Source: Rhodopseudomonas sp. BR0M22
Lineage (GTDB): Bacteria; Pseudomonadota; Alphaproteobacteria; Rhizobiales; Xanthobacteraceae
Reading direction: 5' to 3'
DNA: 64,000 nucleotides
Assembly: GCF_010907035.1 (NCBI RefSeq)
Contig: NZ_QUMK01000018.1
Location: 16,789 to 80,788 of the forward strand
Made by a program: the position numbers and the translations under genes. Numbering within the stretch: position 1 is the first letter of the stretch; the number at the start of each line of letters is the position of its first letter. The notes beneath the pieces were generated by a model. The model saw only the letters and a list, made by a program, of their open reading frames with translations. It was not told the origin of the DNA and did not search any database. Shown piece by piece: positions 21,165 to 29,410 of the stretch.

Positions 21165-22217
21165 ATGACGGCGAACGGCACACACGCTCCGCGCATGCAC
21201 CGCGGCCGGGTCGACTGGGTCGACTACGCCAAGGGCATCTGCATCATCATGGTGGTGATGATGCATTCGGTGCTCGGCGTCGAGGCCGCAGCCGGCCAGA
21301 CCAGCTTCATGCATTACGTGGTCGAGTTCGCGCGCCCGTTCCGGATGCCGGACTTCTTCCTGATCTCCGGGCTGTTTCTCGCAGTGGTGATCGATCGCGG
21401 TTGGCGCACCTATCTCGACCGCAAGGTCGTCCACTTCGCCTACTTCTACGTGCTGTGGGTGACGATTCAGTTCGTCTTCAAGGCGCCGAGCTTCGCTGCC
21501 GAAATGGGCTGGGCGGGGGTCGCCAAGCTTTACGCGCTGTCGTTCATCGATCCGTTCGGCACGCTGTGGTTCATCTATCTGCTGCCGATCTTTTTCGTCG
21601 TCACCAAGCTTACGCGGCGGCTGCCGCCGCTGCTGATCTGGGGCGTTGCGGCGCTGCTGGAATCGCTGCACCTCACAACCGGCTGGATGGTGCCGGACGA
21701 GTTCTGTGCGCGGTTCTTTTATTTCTACACCGGCTATCTGTTCGCCAGCCAGGTGTTCGCACTGTCGGATTCGGCACGCGCGCGGCCGGTGCTGGCGCTG
21801 CTCGGCCTTGCGGTGTGGGCGGTGATCAACGCCGTTCTGGTGCATGTCGGCGCCGCCGACCTGCCGGTGATTTCGCTCCTGCTCGGCCTTGCGGGGGCTT
21901 GTGCCATCATCACGGTCGGCACGTTGCTGGCGGAGAAGCGCTGGCTCGACGGCCTGCGGTTCTGCGGCGAGCATTCGATCGTGATCTATCTGGCGTTCTT
22001 CCTGCCGATGGCGACAAGCCGGGCATTGCTGTTGAAATACGCCGCGTTCCTCGATCTTGGCGTGATCGCCATTCTGGTCAACATTGCCGGGGTGATCGGA
22101 GCGCTGATCATCTGGAAGCTGGCGATGAAGAGCGGCGCGACCTTCCTGTTCGAGCGCCCCGACGCATTCTGGATCGCACCGCGAAAGAAGGCGACACAGC
22201 TGCAGGCAGCGGAGTAA
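21165..22217 (+). CDS. Acyltransferase-3 family membrane protein
   Basis: A 350-residue protein with about ten membrane segments. The N-terminal WVDYAKGICIIMVVMMHSVLG with its conserved His and the RMPDFFLISGLF segment identify the acyltransferase-3/OpgC superfamily, which O-acylates surface glycans or other carbohydrate targets across the inner membrane. The actual substrate is unknown. The ATG at 21165 was chosen because it directly precedes the conserved part; the ORF upstream is antisense to hrpB. It is divergent from hrpB and convergent with the CoA-transferase across a palindromic repeat. Confidence 0.82.
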   Translation: MTANGTHAPRMHRGRVDWVDYAKGICIIMVVMMHSVLGVEAAAGQTSFMHYVVEFARPFRMPDFFLISGLFLAVVIDRGWRTYLDRKVVHFAYFYVLWVTIQFVFKAPSFAAEMGWAGVAKLYALSFIDPFGTLWFIYLLPIFFVVTKLTRRLPPLLIWGVAALLESLHLTTGWMVPDEFCARFFYFYTGYLFASQVFALSDSARARPVLALLGLAVWAVINAVLVHVGAADLPVISLLLGLAGACAIITVGTLLAEKRWLDGLRFCGEHSIVIYLAFFLPMATSRALLLKYAAFLDLGVIAILVNIAGVIGALIIWKLAMKSGATFLFERPDAFWIAPRKKATQLQAAE

Positions 22218-22232
22218 TCATAATTTTCATCT

Positions 22233-22312
22233 CGTCATTGCGAGGAGCGAAGCGACGAAGCAATCCAGCTCGGTGCGGAGCTCTGGATTGCTTCGCTTCG
22301 CTCGCAATGACA
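22233..22312. repeat. Palindromic intergenic repeat, family A, copy 1
   Basis: The outer arms CGTCATTGCGAG...CTCGCAATGAC and the inner arms GAAGCAATCCA...TGGATTGCTTC form an 80-base imperfect palindrome. A second copy in inverted orientation lies at 45904-45988. It occupies the gap between two convergent genes (stops at 22217 and 22336), where it could also act as a terminator. Repeats of this type are frequent in Bradyrhizobium and Rhodopseudomonas intergenic regions. Confidence 0.88.
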
Positions 22313-22335
22313 TAGAGAGGGACGTGGCCGGTCCC

Positions 22336-23895
22336 TTACCGCCAGGCGTCGGCCTGCACGACGGCATCGTCGCGCCAGGCTTCGCGCGCGGCCTTGTTGG
22401 CCATCCAGTTCGGCAGGAAGGTCAGCGCTTCGTCGATAATGTGCGGAGTGTGCAGGCCCGGCGAATATTCCAGCGCCCGCTTGAAGTACTCCTTCAGCGC
22501 CGGCCGGAAGGTCGGGTGCGCGCAGTTCTCGATGATCACCTTGGCGCGCTGCTTCGGCGACAGGCCGCGCAGGTCGGCGAGCCCCTGTTCGGTGACGATC
22601 ACCTGAACGTCGTGCTCGGTGTGATCGACATGCGAGGTCATCGGCACGATGCAGGAGATCTTGCCGCCCTTGGCGGCCGACGGCGTCATGAAGAACGACA
22701 GGTAGCTGTTGCGGGCGAAATCGCCCGAGCCGCCGATGCCGTTCATGATGCTGGTGCCCATCACATGGGTCGAGTTGACGTTGCCGTAGATGTCGGCCTC
22801 GATCATGCCGTTCATCGCGATCACGCCGAGCCGGCGGATCACTTCGGGATGGTTGGAGATCTCCTGCTGCCGCAGCACGATGCGCTCGCGGTAAAAATCG
22901 AGGTTGCGCAGGAATTCGTCGTAGCCTTCGGGCGACAGTGACAGCGCCGTCGCCGAGGCATGGGTCAGCTTGCCCTTGCGCAACAGGTGCAGCATGCCGT
23001 CCTGCAGCACTTCGGTGTAGGCGGTGAGATTGTCGAACGGCCCGTCCTCCAGACCGTTCATCACCGCATTGGCGACATTGCCGACGCCGGATTGCAGCGG
23101 CAGCAGATTGTGCGGCAGCCGGCCCTTCTTCACCTCGTGACCGAGGAAATCCAGGATGTGGCCGGCGATCGCCTGCGAGGTTTCGTCGGGCGGCGAGAAC
23201 GCCGAGTTGCGGTCGGGCAGGTTGGTCTCGACGATTGCAACGATCTTGGCCGGATCGCAGCGCAGATACTGCTCACCGATGCGGTCGCCGGAAGCGATGA
23301 TGGGGATCGGCTTGCGGTTCGGCGGCAGCTGCGTGCCGTAATACACATCGTGCATGCCTTCGAGGCGGATGTCCTGCCAGGCGTTGACTTCCAAAATCAC
23401 CTTGTCGGCAAGATCGAGCCAGGTCTTGTTGTTGCCGATCGACGACGACGGAATCAGATTGCCGTCCTCGCGAATGCCGGCGACCTCGACAATCGCGATG
23501 TCCAGCTTGCCGAGGAAGCCGAACCAGGCGTGTTGGGCGACATGCGACAGGTGGATGTCGATGTATTCCATCCGGCCGGCGTTGATCCGCTTCCGGCAGG
23601 TCGGGTCTGACTGATACGGCAGCCGCATCTCGATGCCGTCGACCTTGGCGAGCGCACCGTCCAGCTCGGGTGCCGTCGAGGCGCCGGTCCAGACGCTGAC
23701 CTTGAACTTTTGTCCCCGCGCGTGATGCGCGTTGATGCGCTCGGCGAGCGCCAGCGGCAGCAGCTTGGGATAGCCGGCGCCGGTGAAGCCGCTCATGCCG
23801 ACATGCGCACCGGATGGAATCAGCGCGGCAGCGTCGGCTGCAGTCATGACCTTGGAGCGAAGTTGGGGAGCAAGGATGCGGTCGGCGTTGACCAT
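22336..23895 (-). CDS. Acetyl-CoA hydrolase/succinyl-CoA:acyl CoA-transferase family enzyme
   Basis: A 519-residue class I CoA-transferase. Characteristic segments are GMSGFTGAGYPKLLP near residue 30, SGVGNVANAVMNGL, YTEVLQDGML (the glutamate that forms the CoA thioester) and IMNGIGGSGDFARNSYLSFF followed by IVPMTSHVDHTEHDVQVIVTEQGLADLRG. Members exchange CoA between succinate and acetate or propionate, or hydrolyse acetyl-CoA. The ATG at 23895 (MVNADRIL) is chosen over an upstream open frame. The 750-base region upstream holds a candidate small RNA but no other gene. Confidence 0.9.
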   Translation of the reverse strand: MVNADRILAPQLRSKVMTAADAAALIPSGAHVGMSGFTGAGYPKLLPLALAERINAHHARGQKFKVSVWTGASTAPELDGALAKVDGIEMRLPYQSDPTCRKRINAGRMEYIDIHLSHVAQHAWFGFLGKLDIAIVEVAGIREDGNLIPSSSIGNNKTWLDLADKVILEVNAWQDIRLEGMHDVYYGTQLPPNRKPIPIIASGDRIGEQYLRCDPAKIVAIVETNLPDRNSAFSPPDETSQAIAGHILDFLGHEVKKGRLPHNLLPLQSGVGNVANAVMNGLEDGPFDNLTAYTEVLQDGMLHLLRKGKLTHASATALSLSPEGYDEFLRNLDFYRERIVLRQQEISNHPEVIRRLGVIAMNGMIEADIYGNVNSTHVMGTSIMNGIGGSGDFARNSYLSFFMTPSAAKGGKISCIVPMTSHVDHTEHDVQVIVTEQGLADLRGLSPKQRAKVIIENCAHPTFRPALKEYFKRALEYSPGLHTPHIIDEALTFLPNWMANKAAREAWRDDAVVQADAWR

Positions 23896-24241
23896 CAACG
23901 GCTCTTTCTTGCTAGGAGCGGCGGGAAAACGAAACAATTCGTCTACCGGTTGGGCCAAAAAGAGCCATGCAACCAATGGCGAAGGAGGCATGCGATCGGC
24001 GCCCCGCCGTCGCCGCAGAGTGCTTCTCCAATGGTCTCCGGTTCGCGGTCCTATCCGCAGGTTGTTGATTTTGCGTGTAAACTCGGCCGCCAGCGGGCGC
24101 CGTTCAAGGCCGCCGAGGGACCGTGCCCAAATCTGCTGCGGCATGCCTCTGCTGCAGAGCAGGGCCGCGCTCGTCTATCAGGAGGCCGATGTCAGCTCTG
24201 GGCGTTGCTCCGTGCTCCGACGGCCCCCCCGTGCTGCCGCC

Positions 24242-24347
24242 AAAAAGCGAAAACCTCCGGCAGGGCATTGCCGGAGGTTTCCTGGAGGTCTCATGAAGGA
24301 GAAATTGCTTTCGGTTCCTTCGACGGCCACCGGTCACCGGCGGCCTT
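24242..24347 (-). ncRNA. Candidate trans-acting small RNA with anti-Shine-Dalgarno segments
   Basis: No protein gene occupies this strand. From a sigma70-like promoter the transcript would start near 24347, form a 5' hairpin (GGCCGCCGGT and ACCGGTGGCC, one G-U pair, at 24325-24345), then run through an unpaired stretch containing CTCCTTC and ACCTCC, sequences complementary to ribosome binding sites, and end in a perfect 12-bp hairpin with the T-run TTTTCGCTTTTT at about 24242. This is the layout of alphaproteobacterial base-pairing sRNAs. A reading frame of 87 codons (24104-24367) crosses it but passes through the terminator and is unlikely to be real. Confidence 0.6.
24251..24280 (-). terminator. 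Rho-independent terminator of the candidate small RNA
   Basis: AAACCTCCGGCA (24251-24262), a six-base loop and TGCCGGAGGTTT (24269-24280) form a perfect 12-bp stem. On the minus strand it is followed by TTTTCGCTTTTT. No protein-coding gene on that strand ends just before it, which is why a separate RNA is suspected. Confidence 0.8.
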
Positions 24348-24354
24348 GAACGGA

Positions 24355-24382
24355 AGTATATGGCCATTTTACATGACTACAA
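24355..24382 (-). promoter_or_regulatory. Sigma70-like promoter for the candidate small RNA
   Basis: On the minus strand TTGTAG (24377-24382) and TATACT (24355-24360) are separated by 16 bases. TATACT matches five of six consensus -10 positions. Transcription would begin near 24347. Confidence 0.5.
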
Positions 24383-24595
24383 CAGGTAATTTGATCAATT
24401 ATCTTGTTTCCATCCGGCGATGATCCGAGGTCCGTCCGGCACGCGGCCACGCGACTATCAAAGTCTCAACCTGCGGAAAGACCCAAGCTTGCTGTCGCAG
24501 CGACGCATCCTCTGACGGATCGATTGCGTCCCGACGAAGTGCTTCCAGAATCCACCAATCGGACGTGCCGATATAATCGGTCGGTTCGAAGAAAA
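24383..24595. other. Gene-free stretch between the small RNA promoter and the porin terminator
   Basis: The intergenic interval 23896-24651 is 756 bases long. Apart from the small RNA with its promoter and the porin terminator, I find nothing in it. A short CCGATATAATCGG near 24568 is symmetrical but unplaced. The region is locally lower in GC than the genes around it. Confidence 0.5.
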
Positions 24596-24621
24596 AACCC
24601 CGGCGGTTGCCCGCCGGGGTT
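24596..24621 (-). terminator. Rho-independent terminator of the porin gene
   Basis: AACCCCGGCGG (24596-24606), loop TTGC and CCGCCGGGGTT (24611-24621) form an 11-bp stem; on the minus strand it is followed by TTTTTTCTT. It lies 31 bases after the porin stop codon. Confidence 0.92.
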
Positions 24622-24651
24622 CGTCAGATTCTTGCGTCGAGAAAGCGGAGA

Positions 24652-26100
24652 TCAGAAGTTGCGCTGAACGCGGAGGTTGCCGCTCCAGACGCCCTGATCC
24701 TTGAACTCGTAGAACGCCGCCGGCTTGGTGGCTGCAGCAGTCAGCGGCAGCACGCCCGACGAGGCCTGATCGAGGTAGGTGTACATCACTTCGCCCGACA
24801 GGGTCAGACCCTTGACCGGAGTCCAGCGGGTGACGGTGCCGATCTGAGAGATCGCGAAGTCGGGGTTGCAGGTGAAGCCGGCCACGTTGGCGCCCAGACC
24901 GCTGCAGATCAGACCGGTCGCGGTGCCGTTGTAGTCGATCTTGGTGTACGACCCGAACAGCGAGGACGACCAGTAGGGGTTCCAGTTGTGGTTGAACGCA
25001 CCACGGATGCCCCAGGCAGAGGTCTTCTCGATGCCGGTGCCGTTCAGGTTGCTGGTGCCGGCGAACACGCCGTCAGCCGCAACGCCGAAGGCGACGCTCT
25101 GGTAGGTGCCCGGCACCGAGTTGTTGCCGTAAATCGCGAACGAGTTCGGGCTCACGCCGCCCAGCACGTAACGGGTCGCGCCGTTGGAGTAGGTCGCGGT
25201 CAAGTTGATGCTGTCGCCGGGGCCGGTCGGCAGGTTCTTGAGCGAGATGGCGCCCTGCACCGCGTAGCCCCAAGTGTCGCTCGGGTGGCCCGAGGTCTCG
25301 AGAGCGGTGTTGTAGTAGCTGGCGCGAACCTGATGCGCGGCGGCCGACACCTGGAACAGACCCCAGGCCTGATCGACGCGGACCTTGCCGACGATGTCGG
25401 GGACCGACGTGCCGGCGTAGGAATTGGTGCCGTAGGCCAGGAAGTTCGCACCCGTCGAGGTGTTGTACAGCGCCGACTGCAGGTACGACGACTGATCTTC
25501 CAGCGAGATCGAAGCCGACACGCCGTTGCCGAATTCCGCGGTGTACGACACCTGGTTGACGCCGGTGACGTCGTCGTAGCCGCCGATCAGGAACGAGGTG
25601 TTGTTGCCCGGATAACCGGTCCAGGGCGTGTCGAACTGCGACACCGCCTTACCGAAGGTAAAGCCGGCGAACTGCACGAACGCGTAGTAGACGCCGAGCG
25701 AGCCGGCCGCGATGCCGTCACCCGTGGTCCAGTTGAACGTCGCATCGAAGAAGGTGCGAACCACGCCGTATTCGGTCGCGGTGCGGGTGTCGATGTTGAT
25801 GTCCTGGCGAGAGCGGAACTGATAGTCGTTGGTGAGACGGTTCATCTGGCCGGCGTTGCCGTTCCAGGCCGGCATATTGTAGGCGGCGCCGCCCGCGATC
25901 GTCACGTCGGCGCGGAGATAGCCGCCGAGCTTGATGCAGGTGTCGGTGCCCGGGATGTAGTAGAAGCCGGCGCCGTAGATCGAGCAGACCTTCACGTATT
26001 CGACGGCTTTCGCCTTCAACGGAAGATCGGCGGCCTGGGCGCTGCCGACGGCGATCACCGCCGCGGCTGTTCCCAGCGCCAATTGCTTGATGATGTTCAT
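24652..26100 (-). CDS. Outer membrane porin, Omp2/porin_2 type
   Basis: A 482-residue protein with a signal peptide (MNIIKQLALGTAAAVIAVGSAQA, cleavage about residue 23), then ADLPLKAKAVEYVKVCSIYGAGFYYIPGTDTCIKLGGYLRADV, the conserved start of the rhizobial porin_2 family with its cysteine pair. The rest is beta-strand rich with alternating aromatic residues and ends in the typical terminal strand WSGNLRVQRNF (last residue Phe, the BAM recognition signal). General diffusion of small solutes through the outer membrane. It is well expressed in relatives. Single gene with its own terminator; a 576-base upstream region separates it from a MarR gene. Confidence 0.93.
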   Translation of the reverse strand: MNIIKQLALGTAAAVIAVGSAQAADLPLKAKAVEYVKVCSIYGAGFYYIPGTDTCIKLGGYLRADVTIAGGAAYNMPAWNGNAGQMNRLTNDYQFRSRQDINIDTRTATEYGVVRTFFDATFNWTTGDGIAAGSLGVYYAFVQFAGFTFGKAVSQFDTPWTGYPGNNTSFLIGGYDDVTGVNQVSYTAEFGNGVSASISLEDQSSYLQSALYNTSTGANFLAYGTNSYAGTSVPDIVGKVRVDQAWGLFQVSAAAHQVRASYYNTALETSGHPSDTWGYAVQGAISLKNLPTGPGDSINLTATYSNGATRYVLGGVSPNSFAIYGNNSVPGTYQSVAFGVAADGVFAGTSNLNGTGIEKTSAWGIRGAFNHNWNPYWSSSLFGSYTKIDYNGTATGLICSGLGANVAGFTCNPDFAISQIGTVTRWTPVKGLTLSGEVMYTYLDQASSGVLPLTAAATKPAAFYEFKDQGVWSGNLRVQRNF

Positions 26101-26676
26101 TGCTACCCTCCAAGGTCAACAAAGTGGATGGAGCCGGTTCCTGCGGGAGAAACCCGAGGTGGCCCTGTGACGCGAAGTTCGCCGATGCCTCGGCGTGGCA
26201 AACCTCTCAACGGGACGACTTGTGTTGCCCCACCCCGTCTGCGCGGATCATGGTTGATTTCATCACGTTAGCAAATTCATTTATCTGCTCAGCAATCTGA
26301 TTTGGCGGGTCACGTTGCATTTGTGCAACAAGGCTGCGGCGGTGCACAATTTCCGAGGGGGCTTTCGGTCGGGCTGATGCATCTCGATCGAGCCGGGTCC
26401 GAACCGACGGCGTCGGAGATGGCCGCCTAGTGATGCAACCCGATCACACAGGCGTTGCCGGCGGCTCGGTGCGCCTTGCGGCGATGCGGACCAACCCACA
26501 AGTCATGCATCAACAGTCTGTCTCGATGCAGATGTCCGTGCAGCATTGTGCACGCAAACGGACTATAGAATCCTGCCGGGCGAACGGCGAATGCTCGCGG
26601 GGGCTTAGTTTGTTCGGAATTGATATGATAAGTTGAAGAATTTGTGTACAGTAGAAACCTAATCGAGCGATGAGCT
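26101..26676. other. Long divergent intergenic region between porin and MarR gene
   Basis: No credible gene lies here. The region must carry the porin promoter and the MarR promoter. A perfect inverted repeat GTTGCA-TTTG-TGCAAC is at 26314-26329, and the motif TTGATNNGATAA occurs at 26620-26631. The last 100 bases are AT-richer than the surroundings. Confidence 0.6.
26620..26631. promoter_or_regulatory. TTGATNNGATAA motif, putative operator copy 1
   Basis: TTGATATGATAA, 46 bases before the MarR gene start. The same motif TTGATNNGATAA recurs at 28400-28411 in front of the facing hydrolase gene. Proposed as the site of the MarR protein in this cluster; no experimental match is known to me. Confidence 0.35.
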
Positions 26677-27234
26677 ATGCACGAGCGGCCGTGCTCGTGC
26701 GGGATGACGTGCCGGACAATGCAGACGACGAAGAACAAACGCGAGGTCCGTGCGTCACGCGCCTCAACGATCGACCCGGACATCGCGAGGCGTTTTGCCT
26801 CGACGGTGTCCAGCGTCGCGATATTCCTGGATGAAATCCGCCAGTTCCGGGCTAAGTCGTTGGGTATCAGCGGACCCCAATTCGCGCTCTTGATGGCTGT
26901 GATGGACCTCGAGCAGGGCGAGGGCGTGTCGATCCGACATGTCGCCAAGGCGGTGCATGTCGATCCTTCGTTCATCACCACGCAGTCCAAGCTGCTGGAG
27001 AAGAAAGGTCTGATCCGGCGACAGGTCGACAGCCACGACGCCCGGGTGGTCAAACTGTCTCTCTCCGACAAGGCCTACAAGCAGATCGCCGGGCTGGCGA
27101 CTGAAGAGCAGGAACTCAATCGTTTCATCTTCGAAGAGACCGGCGGCGAGGCTCTGGAGCAGCTCACCTTGCAGCTCGGCGAGCTGCAGAATCGCCTCGA
27201 AAAGGCGACCGTTAAACTCGCCAGCGGCCTATAG
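26677..27234 (+). CDS. MarR-family transcriptional regulator
   Basis: Up to 185 residues, with a winged helix-turn-helix domain in the middle: SGPQFALLMAVMDLEQGEGVSIRHVAKAVHVDPSFITTQSKLLEKKGLIRRQVDSHDARVVKLSLSDKAYKQI is the standard MarR helix 3 to wing arrangement, with the wing residues D-x-R. Dimerising helices flank it. The start is uncertain among 26677, 26704 and 26719 since none has a strong ribosome binding site. It is divergent from the porin and overlaps the stop of the convergent hydrolase gene by six bases. Ligand unknown; regulation of the hydrolase is a reasonable guess from the shared motif. Confidence 0.85.
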   Translation: MHERPCSCGMTCRTMQTTKNKREVRASRASTIDPDIARRFASTVSSVAIFLDEIRQFRAKSLGISGPQFALLMAVMDLEQGEGVSIRHVAKAVHVDPSFITTQSKLLEKKGLIRRQVDSHDARVVKLSLSDKAYKQIAGLATEEQELNRFIFEETGGEALEQLTLQLGELQNRLEKATVKLASGL

Positions 27235-28347
27235 GCGGGTGTCGATCGGGCGGCTGCGGCCGGTCCCGGCGTCATCGGCCTTCAGGTGCCGAGAAAGCCA
27301 GTCGAAAACGAAATCGGCCACCAGAATCCAATCATAGCCGTCGATCGGCCAGGGCGTCCCGCTGTTCTCGCCGAACACTTTCAGCAGAATGTCGCGATTA
27401 CCGGGATGACGCTCGGTCAAAAGATGCCGGGCGTGGGCGGGGGCGATGCCGTCGCCGTCCCTCAGTGGCACCAGGAGCGGACAGGTCAGTACCGAGGGAC
27501 GGGCGCAGCTCTGCATCATGCCCAGCGCGGCGCCGCGTGCCTCGGTCTGCTGCGTCGCCCACAAGTCCCATAACCCGCCGTCACAGACCGCGGCGGCGAC
27601 ACGACCGTCGCGCGCGATGCCCCGCGTGACCAGCGAAGAGGGGCTGCCGTCTCCGATCACCGCGATTCGTGCCGCATCTATCCCGCGGGAGTCCGTCAGG
27701 TAATCAAGGATCGCGGTGATTCCGGTTTCCGGGGCGCAGCACCCCGCCGCCATCTCGTCAGGCAGGTCCACACACAATAACGCCATGCCGCGTTGTCGGG
27801 CGGAGCGCAGAACCAGCGACAGAATCTCTTCTTTGGTACGCCGGGTCTCGGCGATACACACCACCACCGGACCAGGGTCCGCGCCGTGCGGCACGATCGG
27901 CAGGTAGAAGCCTTCGAGCGAGCGACCCTCGAGCCACGGGATCGCGACCGTTTCGCCCTGGGGCGTCAGGTTTTCGAGATAGTGCCGCAGACAGGTCCGG
28001 GCCAAAGCCTGCAGCGTAGGTTCTGGGCCTTCGGGGGTTCTTTCGATCGCCGCGGCCATGAAGTAGTTCGCCGCGTGCAGCCAGGCCTTCTGGGTTGCGG
28101 CGTCCTTGCCGCTGCGACGGGTTTGTTCGGCGCGCCGCAAATGCGATCTGGCGAGCTCTTCCCAGGCCTGCCGCCAGCCCGGCCCGCTGCTGGAACGGAT
28201 CAGTTCGGCGGCGGTGATGCATTCAGAGTAACTGACGCCATCGTTCTTGGCCACGCACAGCAATCTGCGGAATTCGCCACTGTACTGGTCATGATCGAGC
28301 AGTCCCCGAACGTCGCAATGATCCTGAATGCCGCTGTCGAGTCGCAA
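27229..28347 (-). CDS. Alpha/beta hydrolase, uncharacterised
   Basis: A 372-residue protein with an N-terminal helical cap (about 1-120) and an alpha/beta-hydrolase core that resembles FrsA/DUF1100-like esterases: PGPVVVCIAETRRTKEE, then the nucleophile region IAVIGDGSPSSLVTRGIA and a late acidic LLVPLRDGDGIAPAHARH. The elbow reads G-D-G-S-P in place of G-x-S-x-G, so either the Ser after GDG is the nucleophile or activity is lost. Start is TTG at 28347, well supported by GGGAGGGAGG nine bases upstream; no ATG is available nearby. It converges on the MarR gene with a six-base overlap of the ends. Confidence 0.75.
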   Translation of the reverse strand: MRLDSGIQDHCDVRGLLDHDQYSGEFRRLLCVAKNDGVSYSECITAAELIRSSSGPGWRQAWEELARSHLRRAEQTRRSGKDAATQKAWLHAANYFMAAAIERTPEGPEPTLQALARTCLRHYLENLTPQGETVAIPWLEGRSLEGFYLPIVPHGADPGPVVVCIAETRRTKEEILSLVLRSARQRGMALLCVDLPDEMAAGCCAPETGITAILDYLTDSRGIDAARIAVIGDGSPSSLVTRGIARDGRVAAAVCDGGLWDLWATQQTEARGAALGMMQSCARPSVLTCPLLVPLRDGDGIAPAHARHLLTERHPGNRDILLKVFGENSGTPWPIDGYDWILVADFVFDWLSRHLKADDAGTGRSRPIDTRL

Positions 28348-28399
28348 GACGGCGAACCTCCCTCCCGAGTTTCCCGATCGACTTCATTGAATTACTTAG

Positions 28400-28411
28400 T
28401 TGATTGGATAA
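28400..28411. promoter_or_regulatory. TTGATNNGATAA motif, putative operator copy 2
   Basis: TTGATTGGATAA, 53 bases before the hydrolase start on the minus strand, embedded in the inverted AGTT...AACT pair at 28398-28413. Same motif as at 26620-26631 in front of the MarR gene. Confidence 0.35.
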
Positions 28412-28607
28412 CTGAACTGGAACCGCATGTCACTCGCGAAGCCGCTCTTCAGCGCCACGATCGATGCTGCGCCGCAAGGGTCATTGCGCGGTGCAACAGA
28501 AGGTCGGCCGGAGGTACCTTGCGCGGACAGCAGGCGGTGCCATGCGCGGAGACGAGTCAGGAAAGAGGCACCAAGTCAGGGAGAGGCGCATAGTGCGGCC
28601 GTCGCGA

Positions 28608-28692
28608 TGGTGCCCCTGGCCGGGATCGAACCAGCACTCCTTGCGGAACTCGATTTTGAGTCGAGCGCGTCTACCAGTTCCGCCACAGGGGC
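28608..28692 (-). tRNA. tRNA-Leu (anticodon CAA)
   Basis: An 85-base tRNA on the minus strand including the encoded CCA (28608-28610). The acceptor stem GCCCCTG pairs with CAGGGGC, the D-arm holds GGCGGAACTGGTAGACGC as in leucine tRNAs, the anticodon stem-loop is CTCGA-CTCAAAA-TCGAG, giving anticodon CAA (reads UUG), there is the long variable arm of class II tRNAs, and the T-arm has GGTTCGATCC. Only one tRNA is visible in the window. Confidence 0.96.
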
Positions 28693-28846
28693 CTGCGCGG
28701 CCGAAGGTTGGTTCCGGCCGCGAAGCGCGCGGACTATAGCGGTCCCGGAGTCGGGGTCAACCCGACCTTCAAGCGTCGCTGAAACACCGCGGTTTGATCA
28801 GCGCTCGTCTCGACAGCCGTTCGGCCCCGCGTTAGGACCCCGGCCG

Positions 28847-29407
28847 ATGATGGAGACCGCCGTGAACGCTGATCTTCTCGATACTCGCGGGGCTACCGCC
28901 CGGCGCGCTGATTCGGCCCGGATCGCCGGGGGCGTTGCGTTGACCGTGGCGGTCGTGGCCGTGGCGGCGCTGGGCCTGGCCTGGTTCTCGCAGCTGGTGT
29001 TGGAGCTGGCCCCGTGCAAGCTCTGTCTCGAGCAGCGCTATGCCTATTATCTCGATATTCCGCTCGGTTTGCTGGTGGCTTTCTTGGCCTGGCGCCGGGC
29101 GCCTGTTTGGTTGCTCGCCGCCGGCTTGGCGGTGCTCGGCCTGATGGCGCTCGGCAACGCAGGCCTCGCCGCCTATCACGCCGGCGTCGAATGGCGCTTC
29201 TGGGCCGGCCCGTCCGACTGTTCGGGGCCGATCCTGGATCTCAGCAAGGCCGGCGGCCTGCTGGCGCAGCTCGACAAGGTCAAGGTGGTGCGCTGCGACG
29301 AGGTGCAGTGGCGCTTTCTCGGCCTGTCCTTCGCGGGCTACAACGTGCTGATGTCGCTGGCGCTGGCAGCCTTGTGCGGCTGGGGCCTGGCGCGACTGCG
29401 GCGGTGA
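28847..29407 (+). CDS. dsbB: Disulfide bond formation protein B
   Basis: A 186-residue inner-membrane protein with four transmembrane helices. The first periplasmic cysteine pair is C57-K-L-C60 (APCKLCLEQR), and the second pair is in the long loop, SDCSG and VVRCDE. DsbB re-oxidises DsbA and passes electrons to ubiquinone. The N-terminus has a short extension before the first helix. Two ATGs, 28847 and 28850, open the gene; either fits. It follows the tRNA on the opposite strand and ends three bases before the convergent AbrB-family gene. Confidence 0.92.
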   Translation: MMETAVNADLLDTRGATARRADSARIAGGVALTVAVVAVAALGLAWFSQLVLELAPCKLCLEQRYAYYLDIPLGLLVAFLAWRRAPVWLLAAGLAVLGLMALGNAGLAAYHAGVEWRFWAGPSDCSGPILDLSKAGGLLAQLDKVKVVRCDEVQWRFLGLSFAGYNVLMSLALAALCGWGLARLRR

Positions 29408-29410
29408 TCT

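Noticed and set aside
24292..24348. A plus-strand 18-codon frame (MKEKLLSVPSTATGHRRP) with GGAGG six bases upstream.
   Set aside because: The ribosome-binding-like GGAGG is better explained as the complement of the small RNA anti-SD segment; no promoter is seen on the plus strand.
24104..24367. An 87-codon minus-strand frame covering the candidate small RNA.
   Set aside because: It runs through the terminator hairpin, has no ribosome binding site or family match, and its composition is not coding-like.
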